From the NCBI RefSeq assembly GCF_000320505.1, contig NZ_BAGX02000020.1, positions 42,573 through 106,572 of the forward strand: a stretch of 64,000 bases of DNA. Reading direction: 5' to 3'. The number at the start of each line of letters is the position of its first letter. Positions within the stretch are counted from its first letter, which is position 1. The notes under the pieces are model-generated. The model was not told the DNA's origin and searched no databases. It saw only the letters and a program-made list of their open reading frames with translations. Of the stretch, positions 8,317 through 17,634 are shown piece by piece. Position numbers and translations under genes: made by a program. Origin of the DNA: Methanobrevibacter boviskoreani JH1 (lineage in GTDB: Archaea > Methanobacteriota > Methanobacteria > Methanobacteriales > Methanobacteriaceae).

Positions 8317-10599
8317 TTATAATTTTTTTCTTGCAGCATCAAGAATGATTTTTTTCTCAGCTTTAGCAACAGTACGTCTTACATCAGCAATAGCATCGGT
8401 ATTAGATGAAACACTAGTAATTCCAAATCCTACTAATTTTTCAACTATATGAGGTACACTACCCGCTTGACCGCAAATACTACAAGTTACACCGTTTTCA
8501 ACACAGATTTTAATTGTTCTTTCAATTAATTTCATTACTGCAGGATGCTCTTCAGTATAGTTTTTAGCAACAAATTCATTGTTACGATCAATAGCTAAAG
8601 TATATTGAGTTAAGTCATTAGTTCCTAAACTTACAAAGTCAATTCCTTCTTCAATATAATCTTCAATAGTTAATGCTGCTGCAGGGGTTTCAACCATCAT
8701 TCCAAATGCAACATCCTTCTGAGGAATAAGACCTACTTCAGCACATAATTCCTTAGCCTTTCTAAGTTCTGAAACACTTTGTGACAATGGAATCATAATA
8801 CCTAGATTAGTGTAACCCTTTTCATGAAGTTTTTTAATAGCCTTAAACTCACATTTAATAATCTCAGGTTCATCTAATTCTCTTCTAATTCCTCTCCAAC
8901 CTAACATTGGGTTATGTTCCACTGGTTCGTTTTCTCCACCCTCTAATGTTACAAACTCATCAGTAGGTGCATCCATGGTCCTATACCAAACCGGCTTAGG
9001 ATAAAACTCATCAGCTACTTTAACAATATCATTTACTAGTTTATCAACAAGTTCATCCTCTTTTCCATCAGTAATGAATTTTTTAGGATGGACTCCAAGA
9101 CCTAACATCATATGTTCAGCTCTAAGCAAACCTACACCATCTGCGCCGGTAGCTGCAGCTCTTTTAGCAGCTTCAGGCATACTTACATTTACTTTTACAT
9201 CAGTAACAGTAATTATTGGAGCAGTTACATTTTGAACTGTTTGGTTTGATACATTTGAGGATGCCTCTTCCTCTGCCTCAAGAAGTCCTTCATAAACTAA
9301 ACCTTTTTTACCGTCTATAGTGACTTCCTGTTTATCATTTAATACATTGGTAGCTTCACCTGTACCTACTACACAAGGAATTCCAAGTTCCCTTGATATG
9401 ATGGATGCATGGCATGTTACTCCTCCCTCATCAGTAATAATTCCAGAGGATTTTCTCATTGCAGGAACCATATCAGGAGTGGTCATGGTAGTTACCATTA
9501 TGTCTCCATCTTCAATTTTATCTAATTCATCTAAATCAAGAATGATCTTTACAGAACCAGATGCCATTCCAGGACTTGCACCTAATCCCTTAATAATAAC
9601 ATCTAAATCAGCAGTAGAATCTGATTTTTCAATGTTATTATCTAATGTTGTAATAGGACGAGCTTGTAATAAGTAAAGTCTTCCTTTTTCAATTGCCCAT
9701 TCGGTATCCATAGGTTGACCATAATGGTTTTCAATTGTTTTACCCATTTCAACTAGATTGTTTAAATCTTCATCGGATAAAACTCTTTCATTACGTTTTT
9801 CTTCAGGAACATTTACTCTAATACTTGTACCATTCTCATCATTTGTATACATGTATTTCTTATCACTAACAATGAGATTTTCAATCTTGTTATTAGCCTT
9901 ATTTACATCATAATGATCAGGGGTGACATCACCAGATACAACTGCCTCACCAAGTCCCCATGAACTTTCAATCATAGCGACTTGTTCACCGGTAGATGGA
10001 TTTACAGTAAACATGACTCCGGATTTCTCTGCTTGAACCATTTGTTGGACGCATACTGCAATATATACCTTATCATGGTCAAAATTATTTTCTTCTCTGT
10101 AAAAAATAGCTCTTGCTTCAAATAAAGAAGCCCATACTTTTTGAACATATTCCACTACTTCATCTACACCTTTAACATGTAAATAAGTATCTTGTTGACC
10201 TGCAAAAGAAGCATCAGGTAAATCCTCTGCAGTAGCAGATGAACGTACAGCAACATCTGCCTCTTCCTCACCAACACTTTCAGATAATTGATTATAAGCT
10301 TCAATAATTAAAGTTTTAATATCCATAGGCATTGGAGTATTAACAATGATAGATTTAATTTCATCAGCAGCTTCTTGAAGAGCTTTAGTATCATTAACAT
10401 CTACATTATCAAGTATATCCATAATAGTTGTATTAATTTCAGTGTCATTCATAAATTTTTCATAAGTTTCAGATGTAATAACAAAACCCGGTGGTACTGG
10501 AATACCTGCTTGGGTTAATTCACCTAAGTTTGCACCTTTCCCTCCAGCAATATCAATGTCATCTTTACTTATTTTTTCAAACTTTGCAACATAAACCAT
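8317..10599 (-). CDS. ppsA: Phosphoenolpyruvate synthase
   Basis: Makes PEP from pyruvate and ATP, feeding gluconeogenesis from the pyruvate that methanogens make from acetyl-CoA. Domains in order: ATP-grasp nucleotide-binding domain (residues 1-320, with GGKGANLGEL and AVRSSATAEDLPDASFAGQQDT), the swivelling phosphohistidine domain (catalytic His397 in GGVTCHASI) and the C-terminal PEP/pyruvate barrel (GADGVGLLRAEHM; GTNDLTQYTLAIDR; catalytic Cys in CSICGQAGS). 760 residues, full length. A short Ser/Asn-rich linker lies at about residues 432-448. Monocistronic by appearance, with a terminator following. Confidence 0.95.
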   Translation of the reverse strand: MVYVAKFEKISKDDIDIAGGKGANLGELTQAGIPVPPGFVITSETYEKFMNDTEINTTIMDILDNVDVNDTKALQEAADEIKSIIVNTPMPMDIKTLIIEAYNQLSESVGEEEADVAVRSSATAEDLPDASFAGQQDTYLHVKGVDEVVEYVQKVWASLFEARAIFYREENNFDHDKVYIAVCVQQMVQAEKSGVMFTVNPSTGEQVAMIESSWGLGEAVVSGDVTPDHYDVNKANNKIENLIVSDKKYMYTNDENGTSIRVNVPEEKRNERVLSDEDLNNLVEMGKTIENHYGQPMDTEWAIEKGRLYLLQARPITTLDNNIEKSDSTADLDVIIKGLGASPGMASGSVKIILDLDELDKIEDGDIMVTTMTTPDMVPAMRKSSGIITDEGGVTCHASIISRELGIPCVVGTGEATNVLNDKQEVTIDGKKGLVYEGLLEAEEEASSNVSNQTVQNVTAPIITVTDVKVNVSMPEAAKRAAATGADGVGLLRAEHMMLGLGVHPKKFITDGKEDELVDKLVNDIVKVADEFYPKPVWYRTMDAPTDEFVTLEGGENEPVEHNPMLGWRGIRRELDEPEIIKCEFKAIKKLHEKGYTNLGIMIPLSQSVSELRKAKELCAEVGLIPQKDVAFGMMVETPAAALTIEDYIEEGIDFVSLGTNDLTQYTLAIDRNNEFVAKNYTEEHPAVMKLIERTIKICVENGVTCSICGQAGSVPHIVEKLVGFGITSVSSNTDAIADVRRTVAKAEKKIILDAARKKL

Positions 10600-10769
10600 C
10601 TTTTTGCCTCAAATTGTATTATTATATGAAAATAATATATAAATATTCAATAAAGTTTAAAAATTGTAAAATAACAAGAATTAAGTGGAAATAGGCTTGA
10701 ATTCTTAATCTCTGAAATTATACAAATTTTAACTGAATGAATAATACTAAATTAAGAATCTTAATAAAT

Positions 10770-11252
10770 TTATAAAACTAACTCTTGACCTTTATCAACA
10801 GTAATTCTAGTTCTTGCAGGTAATTTCATAGAAGCCCTTTTTAAAGCTTTTTTAGCAGCTACAAAATTAGCTTTGTTACAGTCAATAGTAATGATTTTTT
10901 GACCACGTTTAACAATAGCTTCAACACTAACTGCTTTACCAAATGCATTTCTCATACCACTTTGTACCCTATCTGCACCTGCACCAGTTGCCATAGGATT
11001 TTCTCTTACAATTTGATGTGGGTATGTTCTAATTTTTAAGTGGTAACCGAATCTACCAGCTTCTCTAATCATTAATCTGTTAGCTGCAATCCTAGCAGCT
11101 TCTAATGAATTATGTGTAATTTCAGCACCTTCTTTAACAGATAAAGTTACTGAAATTGGGAATTCGTCAGTTAAGTTACCCATATCATATTGAACAATTC
11201 TTGAATTTGGGGTTTTTCTAATATATTCTCTTCTTGTATAAGCGCGAACCAT
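10770..11252 (-). CDS. rpl10e: Large-subunit ribosomal protein L10e (uL16)
   Basis: Archaeal/eukaryotic-type L10e (uL16) that sits near the A- and P-site tRNAs of the large subunit. Recognised by [19 protein letters not shown] at the start, the [27 protein letters not shown] loop and the C-terminal [17 protein letters not shown]. 160 residues, standard. A strong ribosome-binding site (GGAGG, read on the minus strand) precedes the start. It stands alone; a TATA-like box at about 11322-11331 implies a leader of about 50 bases. Confidence 0.95.
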   Translation of the reverse strand: MVRAYTRREYIRKTPNSRIVQYDMGNLTDEFPISVTLSVKEGAEITHNSLEAARIAANRLMIREAGRFGYHLKIRTYPHQIVRENPMATGAGADRVQSGMRNAFGKAVSVEAIVKRGQKIITIDCNKANFVAAKKALKRASMKLPARTRITVDKGQELVL

Positions 11253-11686
11253 AATAATCCTCCGATAAAAAATTTGTTAAAAATAACTTCTAATTATTAA
11301 TGATAAATAGCTAAAAATAAGCTATATAAAATTTAGTAAAATTATAAAAAAATAACATTTACCTTCATTAATTAGATAAGATAATTATTTATATTTACAT
11401 AACCATTAATAAATGTTATCATAAAATAAGATTATAAGGAAATTTTAATATAAATTTCTACAATATAGATTATTATATTTTATAGTATATTAAGATTTTT
11501 ACTAATAGGAAATATTTAAAATAATTCTAAAATAATAAAAATTATAAAACAAAAACCAATTAAATTAAAATGATAATAAAAAATATTAAAAATTATCTAA
11601 GCTTGTACAATCTTAATTAAAAAATATTAAATTTATTAAAATTAAACTCATAAAAAAGACGATAACAATAAAACATAAGTGATAAT
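11253..11686. other. Divergent intergenic region with L10e promoter
   Basis: Very AT-rich. On the minus strand TTTATATAG (11322-11331) is a good archaeal box A for rpl10e, and an AGCT...AGCT inverted repeat lies just downstream of it. The half nearer pcc1 shows only AAGTGAT, a ribosome-binding site in front of 11687. No RNA gene seen. Confidence 0.5.
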
Positions 11687-11920
11687 ATGGAAATTAACTC
11701 AGAGTTAACAATCAAATATAAGGATAAAGAATCAGCCAAAATATCATTTGAAAGTTTAAAAGTTGATAATGAGGGATTTGTCAAATCTAAATTGAATAAT
11801 GATACTGTTGAATTTGAAATAAACAGTGATTCATTAGGATCTTTTTTAAACACAAGTGATGATTTGATTGCATCTGAAATAGTTGTGGAAAAAATAATTA
11901 CTACTTCTAAAAAAGATTAA
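11687..11920 (+). CDS. pcc1: KEOPS complex subunit Pcc1
   Basis: Small dimerising subunit of the KEOPS complex, which makes threonylcarbamoyl-adenosine at position 37 of tRNA with Kae1/Bud32 and Cgi121. The 77-residue sequence shows the Pcc1 pattern: a first strand ending in KDKESAKISFESLKVDN, a central beta hairpin (FVKSKLNNDTVEFEINSDS) and a helix LGSFLNTSDDLIASEIVVEKII. The other KEOPS genes are not in this window. It is flanked by long AT-rich spacers and has its own ribosome-binding site (AAGTGAT). The call rests on pattern and size, hence moderate confidence. Confidence 0.75.
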   Translation: MEINSELTIKYKDKESAKISFESLKVDNEGFVKSKLNNDTVEFEINSDSLGSFLNTSDDLIASEIVVEKIITTSKKD

Positions 11921-12300
11921 TTTGTTGCATGTCAAGAATTAGGTTTAATAAATACTTAATCCCTTAAAGATCAATCTTTAAAAATACCATTAAACAAGGG
12001 ATTGCTTATTAAAATTTTAGATAATGATTAAAAAATAGGGATATTCAACAATATCTGATAACCTTAAACAAGATAAATGGTTTTTAATTAATAATAAAAA
12101 TAACAGGACATGACAATTTTATTAAAAAAGGAATTATTTTTAAACAAACAATATAAAATTTAGATATTTTACAATAATTTTTTAAATAAAATAAAAAACA
12201 TAATATTATATATTATCATTTATAAATTTATATAAACACTAAACATATTTATTAAAATATTATTTTTATTGAGCCTTAAAAAAATTAATGGAGATATATT
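11921..12300. other. Intergenic region between pcc1 and zinc protein
   Basis: 380 AT-rich bases. Apart from the nested inverted repeat at 11958-12003 there is only an AT-rich promoter-like stretch before 12301 (TTTATATAAAC near 12229-12238, a plausible box A) and GGAGATAT as ribosome-binding site. Confidence 0.5.
11958..12003 (+). repeat. Nested inverted repeats downstream of pcc1
   Basis: An inner 8-bp hairpin (TTAAAGAT 11964-11971, ATCTTTAA 11974-11981) lies inside an outer inverted repeat (AATCCCTT 11958-11965, AAGGGATT 11996-12003). The two stems share bases and could be alternatives. It may be the pcc1 terminator or part of a small structured RNA. Confidence 0.5.
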
Positions 12301-13275
12301 ATGAATTGTCATTATCATCCAGATAGAGAAAGTACAAATAAATGTTCTATCTGTGGAAAACCAATCTGTGCCGAATGTGGTATGGAAGTTGGGGGAAATA
12401 TTCTTTGTAAAGACTGTGTTAACGATTTAATCATGGATAGTTTATCATCAAAAGCATCTGATAAAGTAAATCAGAAAAAAATTGAAGAAGAACCAAATGA
12501 AGTCGAAACAATTAAAGAGGAACCTGTAATTAACGATGAAGTTTCTGAAGTAGAGGCAGAACCTATCCAGGAAGATACACCTATTGAAGAGACCACACCA
12601 CAAGTAGAACCTGACAATGAGGAGGAAATTATTACAAAAAATAATACAGAAGAGGTAAAAACCGATAATTTACAACAGGCTCAAATTAAAAAGGACAATA
12701 CCATCCATCAAGAATCTCCATCAATGTTCAATAATGATGTAAATTATGAAAATACTGTTCCTTCACATCAGGAAAATTCCAAAAAACAAAAAGCATTAGA
12801 AGACAAATATGAGAAGTATCTGGAAGATCTTTATTTTGATGAACCTGAAAAACACGAATTAAGTTTAAAAGAACAACTTGCACAGGATAAAGAACTTGAA
12901 AAAATAGCTCCAATTGAAAAGGAAGAAAATAATTATGATAATGAGTTCAATTATTATGACGAGGAGCCATATGATGAGGAACCTGTATATGCACCAAAAC
13001 CTAAAGTATCTAAAACCCATAATGATTGGGTTCCTGAGAAAGAAAGAAAACCAAGATCATATAAAAGAAATGACTTCCACAGATTACCTAAGAATAAAAC
13101 TAAAGAACCCTACTCAGTTTTAGATATTCTATTAACCATAATATTAATTATCCTAATATTGTTCGTTGTATTCTATTTAGTTTACTTATTCCTATTATCT
13201 AGTACCTATCCAACATTTTTAGATGCATTGATTGGATTAGTTACTAACCCTGGAGAACTATTAGGAAGTTTATAA
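12301..13275 (+). CDS. B-box-like zinc finger protein with C-terminal membrane anchor
   Basis: 324 residues. The N-terminal 40 residues hold a B-box-type zinc-binding pattern: C3, H4, H6, then C15-x2-C18, C23-x2-C26 and C36-x2-C39. A long acidic, Glu/Pro-rich, probably disordered region follows (residues 55-250), and a C-terminal hydrophobic helix (about 279-300, ILLTIILIILILFVVFYLVYLF) anchors it in the membrane with a short tail. There is no signal peptide, so the zinc domain should face the cytoplasm. Similar single-anchor zinc proteins occur in Methanobrevibacter but none that I know has a function. Protein-protein interaction at the membrane is the likeliest role. Isolated gene. Confidence 0.8.
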   Translation: MNCHYHPDRESTNKCSICGKPICAECGMEVGGNILCKDCVNDLIMDSLSSKASDKVNQKKIEEEPNEVETIKEEPVINDEVSEVEAEPIQEDTPIEETTPQVEPDNEEEIITKNNTEEVKTDNLQQAQIKKDNTIHQESPSMFNNDVNYENTVPSHQENSKKQKALEDKYEKYLEDLYFDEPEKHELSLKEQLAQDKELEKIAPIEKEENNYDNEFNYYDEEPYDEEPVYAPKPKVSKTHNDWVPEKERKPRSYKRNDFHRLPKNKTKEPYSVLDILLTIILIILILFVVFYLVYLFLLSSTYPTFLDALIGLVTNPGELLGSL

Positions 13276-13709
13276 AAATCAATTCTTTTTTTATTTTTAA
13301 TTAACTACTATTTTTTATACTATTTTTTAACCAAATCAAATCAAATTTTTAAATAATTATTTTATTGGCTTATCCATTGAGATTCAGATTTATATTAAAA
13401 TCAATGATTAATGACTTATTTTACGATTACAATTTAATAAATTTAAGATTAAAAACAATAAAATCAGACATAATCGGATATAATTAAAAAAAACTTTAAA
13501 AACGGCTTTTTATGTGATTTAATTTAAGAAAAAGATATTTAAATAAAATTTATAAAAGAATCAGGTTAATTATTAAAATAAAACTTAAAAAGTAACCAGT
13601 AAAACATTAAACAATAATAAAACAGGTAGATGAAAAAATAGTAACCAAAATAAACATGAAAAAATAGCTGATAAAATAAGTGAATAAAAAAAGAAATTAA
13701 AGAATAGAT
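13276..13709. other. Convergent intergenic region
   Basis: Between the zinc protein and the FKBP gene, which converge. AT-rich with T-runs right after 13275 that could end the plus-strand transcript. Apart from the palindrome at 13700-13717, nothing else is visible. Confidence 0.5.
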
Positions 13710-13717
13710 CTATTCTT
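13683..13717 (-). terminator. Perfect 18-bp palindrome and U tract ending the FKBP gene
   Basis: AAGAATAGATCTATTCTT (13700-13717) is a perfect palindrome overlapping the FKBP stop codon (13710-13712). On the minus strand it is followed by a T-rich stretch with seven consecutive T. Intrinsic-terminator-like. Confidence 0.6.
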
Positions 13718-14447
13718 CAGCTTCTTCTTCCTCTTCGGAATCATTGGTCCTTTTTTCAAAGGTATCAACAAATTGAACTTTGTCTACATCCATGTTATCC
13801 CAGATATCTTTTGCTATTCTGAATCTAGCAAGGGTAACATCCATGTAAGATTTTTGATCAAATCTGGTAATTTCATCTAATTTTATGTTAACGGTTTTAT
13901 CATCAAAGTCAACTTCGGTTTTATCAATATCCATGTTAGGATATGCATAGTGTAATTGAACCATACTTTTTACTTTATCCTCATCATCTTCAATAAGTTC
14001 TTCAACTTTAATGTTGTAGTCAAGATGTTTACCTGCTAATTCGTGATTGAAATCAACTTTTACTCTTCCACCACTTACAGTTAAGATTTTTCCGTTTTGA
14101 CCTTCAGCGGTAATTCTCATACCAGGTACAGGATTCATACCTTGTTTTTTAAATTCCCTCATTGGAACTAATTGAACTAAACTAGGATCTCTTTGACCGA
14201 AACCGTTTTCAGGATCAACTTTTACTTCTTTTTCATCTCCAACTTCCATACCTACAACTGCTTCATCAATAGCAGGTAATAAATGATTTCCACCAACGAC
14301 TATTGGAATTGGAGTGTATTCTTTATTTTGTTGAGCAATTCCTGCTTTTTCTGCAACTTCTTCATAAGTTGTATCAAAAACATCTCCAGTTTCTTCTATT
14401 TTTCCAGTAAAGTTAACTTTAATAAAATCTCCATTTTCTATTGCCAT
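13710..14447 (-). CDS. FKBP-type peptidyl-prolyl isomerase (SlyD-like)
   Basis: Peptidyl-prolyl cis-trans isomerase and chaperone of the SlyD class. Residues 1-90 hold the FKBP domain ([40 protein letters not shown]) with the inserted-in-flap chaperone segment ([18 protein letters not shown] ... [21 protein letters not shown]) after it, as in long archaeal FKBPs. A further C-terminal alpha/beta domain (about residues 150-235) and an acidic tail ([10 protein letters not shown]) complete the 245 residues; the added domain is usual in methanogen homologues. Its first ten bases overlap the end of the upstream nucleotidyltransferase gene, so the two are co-transcribed. Confidence 0.9.
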   Translation of the reverse strand: MAIENGDFIKVNFTGKIEETGDVFDTTYEEVAEKAGIAQQNKEYTPIPIVVGGNHLLPAIDEAVVGMEVGDEKEVKVDPENGFGQRDPSLVQLVPMREFKKQGMNPVPGMRITAEGQNGKILTVSGGRVKVDFNHELAGKHLDYNIKVEELIEDDEDKVKSMVQLHYAYPNMDIDKTEVDFDDKTVNIKLDEITRFDQKSYMDVTLARFRIAKDIWDNMDVDKVQFVDTFEKRTNDSEEEEEAEE

Positions 14448-15577
14448 AACTCGATTCTCCTATTAGTAATTTTATTTTTAAATTGATCTAACACATCTTC
14501 ATTCTTATAGTCTAAGATGCGTATAGTATAAGGATATTTTTCAATATAATTATAAATCATATCTTTATTTATTTTAGTTTCCAATATACTTAAAACCCTA
14601 TGTTTATAATTTGATGAGAAGCCATAAAGTAAAGAATTTTCTAATTGCTCTAAGGTTTCAAAAGGATTTTTTTCACGGGTTTCAATTAATTTAGAAGCTA
14701 ATTTCTCATTAAATAAGTTTAAAGAAGATAATTCATCAAATGACAAATTATTTGCATTATCTAAAATAGTCTCCCAATCACGAAGATTATGTAAAGGAGC
14801 ATGACCTAACTTAACCTCTCTTTTTAATACAGAGATCGTTTCTTTAGGCATCATATTCTGAACTTTATCAAAATTATTCTCTTCAACAGATTGACGAATT
14901 AAGGTTCCACTTACACCTTCAATACGTTTTACAAAAATAAATTTATTTTTAAAGTCAAAACCTATTTTTTTTAAAGATTTAGAAAAGGACACTATAACAT
15001 AATTATCCTCTTCCAATTTATCATGCATTATAACTTCGTTAGTATCCATATCAATAATTTTATAAGGTTTAGGTGAAATTCCATGACCTAAACTAATACG
15101 ATTTAATATATCATCTATACCGTCAAATGGTTTATATCCCCTTGGAATATAATCTGTATTTAAAGCCTGAAACATTTTACATAAACATAAAGAGTATTGT
15201 CCGGAACCCATTATACCCATCGGGGGACCTTCCACCACAATATCCGCACCGACATTTACAGCCATCTCCGCTCTTGAACGTCGATGCAATATATAAGGTA
15301 AACCTCTACCACTTCTCTCAAACAATCCAGGTACAACTGCAACAAAGATTCCGTCAGGAACATGTTTTTTTGCAATTTTTAAACAATGGAAATGTCCATT
15401 ATGTAATGGATTATATTCAGTAAAATCGGATATTAAAGGTTTTAAAGACTTTTTATTATAATCATCACCATTATCATCAGATAAACTAGTTTTTTTTGAT
15501 TGTGATAATTTATAATCATTAAAAAAGGTCTTTCTATCCTTCCTAATAATTTTCTTTACAAAGTCATTTGAAGGCAT
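14438..15577 (-). CDS. TmcAL-like HIGH-family nucleotidyltransferase
   Basis: 379 residues. Residues 49-160 form a HIGH-superfamily nucleotidyltransferase domain: [19 protein letters not shown] (HxGH at 59-62), then [36 protein letters not shown] and a later SGTLIRQSV, the SGTxIR equivalent. The order of these motifs closely follows bacterial TmcAL (YlbM, tRNA-Met cytidine acetate ligase), which adenylates acetate to make N4-acetylcytidine at the elongator tRNA-Met wobble base. A C-terminal helical part (about 270-345) with helix-hairpin-helix flavour may bind RNA. A 48-residue N-terminal extension precedes the domain. The substrate here is not proven. It overlaps the FKBP gene by ten bases. 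Confidence 0.7.
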   Translation of the reverse strand: MPSNDFVKKIIRKDRKTFFNDYKLSQSKKTSLSDDNGDDYNKKSLKPLISDFTEYNPLHNGHFHCLKIAKKHVPDGIFVAVVPGLFERSGRGLPYILHRRSRAEMAVNVGADIVVEGPPMGIMGSGQYSLCLCKMFQALNTDYIPRGYKPFDGIDDILNRISLGHGISPKPYKIIDMDTNEVIMHDKLEEDNYVIVSFSKSLKKIGFDFKNKFIFVKRIEGVSGTLIRQSVEENNFDKVQNMMPKETISVLKREVKLGHAPLHNLRDWETILDNANNLSFDELSSLNLFNEKLASKLIETREKNPFETLEQLENSLLYGFSSNYKHRVLSILETKINKDMIYNYIEKYPYTIRILDYKNEDVLDQFKNKITNRRIELWQ

Positions 15578-15745
15578 AATAATATATTAATATACTATAT
15601 TTATAAAATATTCTATTAAAAGATTACTATGAGTTTTTAAATAAATTCACAATATTCCGGAAAATGAATAATTTAAAAAAGATTAAGAATATGAAGACAA
15701 TAATAAAAAATAAGAAAAATCAAAAAAGATAGGGGAATAATTTTT

Positions 15746-17005
15746 ATGAATGATTTAGTCTTAGAAAATTGTAAACTCATTGGAAAAAAAGGAGAATACA
15801 CAATTGGAATTGATAATGGAAAGATATCTAAGATTTCAAAACTTCCGCAAGATTCAGACAATACAATAGACATTAAGGGACAGATTGTATTGCCTGGACT
15901 TATAGACCCCCATGTACATTTTAGAGATCCCGGATTAACATATAAGGAAGATATGAAAAGCGGATCAATGGCTGCGGCAAATGGCGGTTTTACAACCGTA
16001 ATAGATATGCCGAATACAAAACCTAAAACAAATACATTAAAAGCATATAAGGAAAAGGAAAAAATTATCAAGAATAAATCTATTATCAATACACTTATAC
16101 ATGCAGGGATAGGTGATTTTGATGAGATGAGGAAAATTGAAAAATTAGACCCGGTATCCTTTAAGATATTCATGGATTTAGAGGAGGACAGCGAACTTGA
16201 GGAAGATTTCCTAAATATATCAAAATTAGATACAGATCCCATTATAACATTACATTGTGAAAATAGAAAATCTGTAATTGAAAATACTGAAAAAGTCAAA
16301 GATAGGAAAACTAATTTACCGATAGACCATATTTATGCAAGGCCAAGTGAGGCAGAGGATATAGCAGTGAAACAAGCAATCAATCTAGCTAGAAAATACG
16401 ATGTTAAAATTCATATCTGCCATTTAAGTAGTAGAAGATCTTTAAAGATGGTTAGAGATAATCTATCAAATATAGATATTAGCTATGAATTTACTCCACA
16501 TCACCTACTACTTGAAGGAAATTCATTTAACAAATTTGGAAACATAGTTAAAACAAATCCCCCACTAAGATTATATGGGGAGAACATAACAATTAATGAT
16601 TTAAGTAAAGATTCCATTATCGGAACCGATCATGCGCCACACAGCATTAAGGAAAAGGAGAATATGGTATGGGATTGTCCGTCAGGTATGCCGAATCTTG
16701 AAACCGTTTTAGGTTTAATGTTGACCGAGGTTAACCGTGGAAATATACCTCTAGATTATATTCCAAGGATTTTATCTGAGAATGCAGCTGAAAGATTTAA
16801 TTTAAAAGGCAAAGGAAAAATTGAAGAGGGTTATGATGGAGATTTTACTATAATTGACTTAAATAAAGAGGGAAAATTTGATCTTGATAAGTTTTATACA
16901 AAAGCCAAATTTACACCATTTAACCAAATGCCATATAAAGGACAGGCAACTATGACAATATTAAATGGTGAGGTTGTAATGGAGGATAATATAATATTTG
17001 AATAA
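15746..17005 (+). CDS. pyrC: Dihydroorotase
   Basis: Zinc amidohydrolase that interconverts carbamoyl-aspartate and dihydroorotate in pyrimidine synthesis. Metal ligands are visible: HVHFRDPG near residue 55, a carboxylated-lysine candidate in the VSFKIFMDL segment, His in TLHCEN and in IHICHLSS, and Asp in GTDHAPHS. 419 residues is normal for the class I enzyme. A GGGGAATAAT ribosome-binding region precedes the ATG. It is isolated: other pyr genes are not in this window. Confidence 0.92.
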   Translation: MNDLVLENCKLIGKKGEYTIGIDNGKISKISKLPQDSDNTIDIKGQIVLPGLIDPHVHFRDPGLTYKEDMKSGSMAAANGGFTTVIDMPNTKPKTNTLKAYKEKEKIIKNKSIINTLIHAGIGDFDEMRKIEKLDPVSFKIFMDLEEDSELEEDFLNISKLDTDPIITLHCENRKSVIENTEKVKDRKTNLPIDHIYARPSEAEDIAVKQAINLARKYDVKIHICHLSSRRSLKMVRDNLSNIDISYEFTPHHLLLEGNSFNKFGNIVKTNPPLRLYGENITINDLSKDSIIGTDHAPHSIKEKENMVWDCPSGMPNLETVLGLMLTEVNRGNIPLDYIPRILSENAAERFNLKGKGKIEEGYDGDFTIIDLNKEGKFDLDKFYTKAKFTPFNQMPYKGQATMTILNGEVVMEDNIIFE

Positions 17006-17629
17006 ACTTTAAATATTATTTCTACTTTTTAAATTTATTTATACATATATAAAAAAAATCAATAGAATCTGTTTTAAAACATTGATTGACTCTTAAATCT
17101 AATTTTATCTGAAAAAATAACATATTGGATTACACCTATTAAAAATTAATAATATGATTTAAATTAATTCTTATAGTTTAACCTCATATTAGAAATAAAA
17201 AGAGCCAACATAATTTAAAAAGTAAATCCAAAGATCAATTGTTTTGAAAATAAACATACAAAAAATCAATCAAAATCAACTTCCAGTTGATTACTACTTT
17301 TATTTAAATAAGATTTAAAGAAATCCCATATTAAAATTCCTTATTCTAAAAAAATATGGGATTTATTTTATGACATATAGATTAACAAAGTTAAAAACTA
17401 TATCCGAAAAATTTCCATTGATTAAATTTATTTGGCGTTAAATAAAATAAGAAAGAATAAATTCACTTTAAAATAAAGATAGGAAATTTCAAAAATATTA
17501 ATAAAAAACTTTGATGAAAAAAAGGATACAATTATAAAACAAACCTAATTGTTAATAAAAATTATAAAAAAAGTATTATCTAACCAGTAAAAAAAATGAA
17601 TAGATGGAAAGAATCCACCTAATTCAAAT
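17006..17629. other. Convergent intergenic region with long inverted repeat
   Basis: 624 bases between the convergent pyrC and mvhB genes, far longer than terminators require. AT-rich and without open frames, but it contains a perfect 12-bp inverted repeat at 17321-17364 (separate entry) and the mvhB terminator at its right end. Confidence 0.5.
17321..17364. repeat. Perfect 12-bp inverted repeat with 20-base loop
   Basis: AAATCCCATATT at 17321-17332 pairs without mismatch with AATATGGGATTT at 17353-17364. It is over 300 bases from pyrC and 265 bases from mvhB, so it is an unlikely terminator for either. Possible end of a small RNA, or a protein-binding site. Confidence 0.6.
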
Positions 17630-17634
17630 CTATT
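17589..17634 (-). terminator. Bulged hairpin plus U8 after mvhB
   Basis: On the minus strand AATAGA (17629-17634) pairs with TCTATT (17599-17604), with TGGA/TCCA stacked inside; eight T follow near 17589-17596. It overlaps the mvhB stop codon. Weaker than the other terminators because of an asymmetric bulge. Confidence 0.4.

Noticed and set aside
10491-10694. 67-residue plus-strand frame at the ppsA start
   Set aside because: Overlaps ppsA in antisense and its promoter; low-complexity and no ribosome-binding site.
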